64,000 nt of DNA from Schlesneria paludicola DSM 18645 (GTDB taxonomy: Bacteria; Planctomycetota; Planctomycetia; Planctomycetales; Planctomycetaceae), in the NCBI RefSeq assembly GCF_000255655.1, contig NZ_JH636435.1, positions 2,008,658-2,072,657 of the forward strand. Reading direction: 5' to 3'. A program made the position numbers and the translations under genes. Shown here one piece after another: positions 62,559-64,000 of the stretch. The notes under the pieces were generated by a model, which saw only the letters and a list, made by a program, of their open reading frames with translations, searched no databases and was not told the origin of the DNA. Position 1 is the first letter of the stretch. The number at the start of each line of letters is the position of its first letter.

Positions 62559-63704
62559 TCAATCGGGATTGCTGCGGCCAACGTCTTCGTCCTCGACATC
62601 GTTTGTAGGGCGATCATCGTCATCAGACTTTGTGTGATAACTGGCACGCTTGAGTGGCTGGCCTTCGTCACTTTCGGACTCGACCTGTGATCCATATTGA
62701 GCCTGCACGACAGAGCCGTCTTCACGCTCCTGATCTGGCTTGAGCTTTTCAAGTTCCGCCTCGCGTTCGCGGGCGACCGAGTGCCCGACGGCATGCCCGG
62801 CGATCGCTCCTCCAAGCCCCAGAAGAGGACCAACGAGGAGGTTGGACCCAGAGCTGGTAGGGCCGGTTAAGAGAATTCCGAACCCACCGACGGCTTCCGA
62901 GCCGAGGTGCGCATACATCACCTTATAGGTCTCTTTTTCGATCTCCCAGTCGTTTTCCTGCTTGGCATAACCAACAACATCCTTCACCGCCCGCGTCTGC
63001 CGCCACACCTTGACGCCAGGAAAATCGTTCACGATGACGGCATAGAATCCTGGATGCTTCTGGCTGTGGATGTCCTTCGCATATGCGGCCTCAAACAGAA
63101 GCATCGCGGGAACGTCCGAGTTGACATACAGACTGTTGGTAAACGCATTGTAGCCAGTCCCTCCGAAAACTCGGCCAGGCAGGACGGTGTAACGAACCCA
63201 ACTGAGCGTGCCTGCGGTATACTTCCAACCGGGGGCGATTCGTTTGTTCTCACGCAGTCGTCGCCATTGCTCGCGCGGAGCGTAGTGATTCACATCGACA
63301 CAAACATCAGTGATATCGTTCTTCTCTAGATACGTAATCAGCTTCTCAAGCGTTTCGTCCGAGATGTGATGATTATCCACCTTTGAATTGAGCCGCAGGA
63401 TTTTCGCAGGCGTCCCCAGGATATTTGCCATTCGATCCAAGGTCTTATGCGGCTTGCCGTATTCAACAACAACCGGCTCTGGGTCAATCCCTTCGGAACG
63501 ATCGGGATGAAATCGACCGTATTGGTACGGACCGTCTGTGGCACACCCGCATGCGACGATCAAGCAACCACACATCGCGGCAACGTTTAAGCTTGCGCGG
63601 ATGCGAGCGACAGGACGGATCCAGTCCCTTGCCAAACGACGCGGTATTGGGTCAGCGAACCGCGACATGACCAAGGCAAAGGAAATGAACGACAACGAAT
63701 TCAT
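62559..63704 (-). CDS. Lipoprotein of unknown function (381 aa)
   Basis: The N-terminal hydrophobic stretch ends in IVACGC, a lipobox-like site; a start at an internal ATG (63668) would give a more normal signal length. The middle contains FGGTGYNAFTNSLYVNSDVPAMLLFEAAYAKDIHSQ, a pattern of planctomycete lipoproteins with a possible metal/His-containing core. The last 100 residues are hydrophilic and acidic, with a Gly/Ala-rich amphipathic segment (GPLLGLGGAIAGHAVG). I do not recognise a family. It converges with the PSD1 gene (21-bp gap). Confidence 0.72.
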   Translation of the reverse strand: MNSLSFISFALVMSRFADPIPRRLARDWIRPVARIRASLNVAAMCGCLIVACGCATDGPYQYGRFHPDRSEGIDPEPVVVEYGKPHKTLDRMANILGTPAKILRLNSKVDNHHISDETLEKLITYLEKNDITDVCVDVNHYAPREQWRRLRENKRIAPGWKYTAGTLSWVRYTVLPGRVFGGTGYNAFTNSLYVNSDVPAMLLFEAAYAKDIHSQKHPGFYAVIVNDFPGVKVWRQTRAVKDVVGYAKQENDWEIEKETYKVMYAHLGSEAVGGFGILLTGPTSSGSNLLVGPLLGLGGAIAGHAVGHSVAREREAELEKLKPDQEREDGSVVQAQYGSQVESESDEGQPLKRASYHTKSDDDDRPTNDVEDEDVGRSNPD

Positions 63705-64000
63705 ACAACGAGTCTCTCACGGGCGCGTCATGCAATGAACATGACACCGAGAATTTAATTCGAGCTGGCCGAATGCATGTCAAATCTGAAGGCGAATTCA
63801 CCTGAAATTCCGTGAACTGCGCTGGCGGGCAGTGCGCGACCGGCAGAAACTGCAGGCAATTTCAATCTGGCCCACAACCTGTTGCCTGATGGATAAACGC
63901 GACGGATGCCGTGTGAATGTCAGCAAACGCGTTGCGGCGTTCTCGTTTGAGCGGCCTCCAGATCGACGGGCGACCATCGACTGCGGGCGGCATCCCATCC
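63705..64000. other. Right-end stretch without a recognisable gene
   Basis: A minus-strand frame at 63798-63998 is open but reaches toward the window edge without any motif or ribosome site. Nothing else is recognisable. Confidence 0.4.

Overview
The window (about 57% G+C by eye, genes on both strands) looks like chromosomal DNA of a planctomycete (phylum Planctomycetota). Evidence: two DUF1501 proteins and two large PSD1-type proteins (planctomycete cytochrome-c-like + DUF1549 + DUF1553), PQQ-type beta-propeller and Cys-rich secreted proteins, TPR/HEAT lipoproteins, a Ser/Thr kinase, a PP2C phosphatase, and many genes with weak Shine-Dalgarno signals or GTG/TTG starts. I cannot name the species. 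I see no prophage, CRISPR array, rRNA or intact transposon.

Layout. 1-8.7 kb: 3' end of a large protein, ATP-grasp enzyme, DsbA-like oxidoreductase, secreted EEP-fold hydrolase, a 368-bp internally deleted IS21-like element, tRNA-Val(CAC), a 392-aa protein of unknown function and a Gfo/Idh/MocA oxidoreductase. 8.7-15.4 kb: TPR/HEAT lipoprotein, GDP-mannose dehydratase, a PAS-GAF-receiver protein and a secreted protein of unknown function. 15.6-25.1 kb: seven co-directional genes forming one apparent catabolic unit: D-2-hydroxyacid dehydrogenase, Ldh-type dehydrogenase, an Nramp-fold transporter without the metal motif, an SDR without the catalytic lysine, a fused 2-oxoacid dehydrogenase E1 alpha-beta, E2, and a Gfo/Idh/MocA oxidoreductase. 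The likely logic is import of an organic acid or polyol, stereospecific oxidation to a 2-oxoacid, then oxidative decarboxylation to an acyl-CoA. This is the best candidate here for an undescribed system.

25.4-33.1 kb: Wzt-like ABC ATPase, sugar isomerase/epimerase preceded by a remnant of its neighbour, AcpH-like protein, YgjP-like metallopeptidase, DUF2721 membrane protein, Cys-rich secreted protein, protein kinase and accD. 33.4-47.4 kb: beta-propeller protein, GspG-like pseudopilin, PP2C/SpoIIE phosphatase, two DUF1501 proteins, TPR-YHS protein, LssY-C protein and a PSD1 protein. 48-64 kb: a small CPxC membrane protein with a DUF899 protein, GGDEF protein, a MarR-KAS-KAS fatty-acid-type cluster, SppA followed by four minor pseudopilin genes (gspH-I-J-K, overlapping ATGA junctions), a second PSD1 protein and a lipoprotein.

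A family of imperfect-palindrome repeats (core GGGGACAGGCACC ... GGAGCCAGTCCCC) is scattered between genes in the first 30 kb. Three copies have identical spacing, and two compact copies sit where terminators would be expected. They resemble REP/RAYT-type elements, but no RAYT gene is present in the window.
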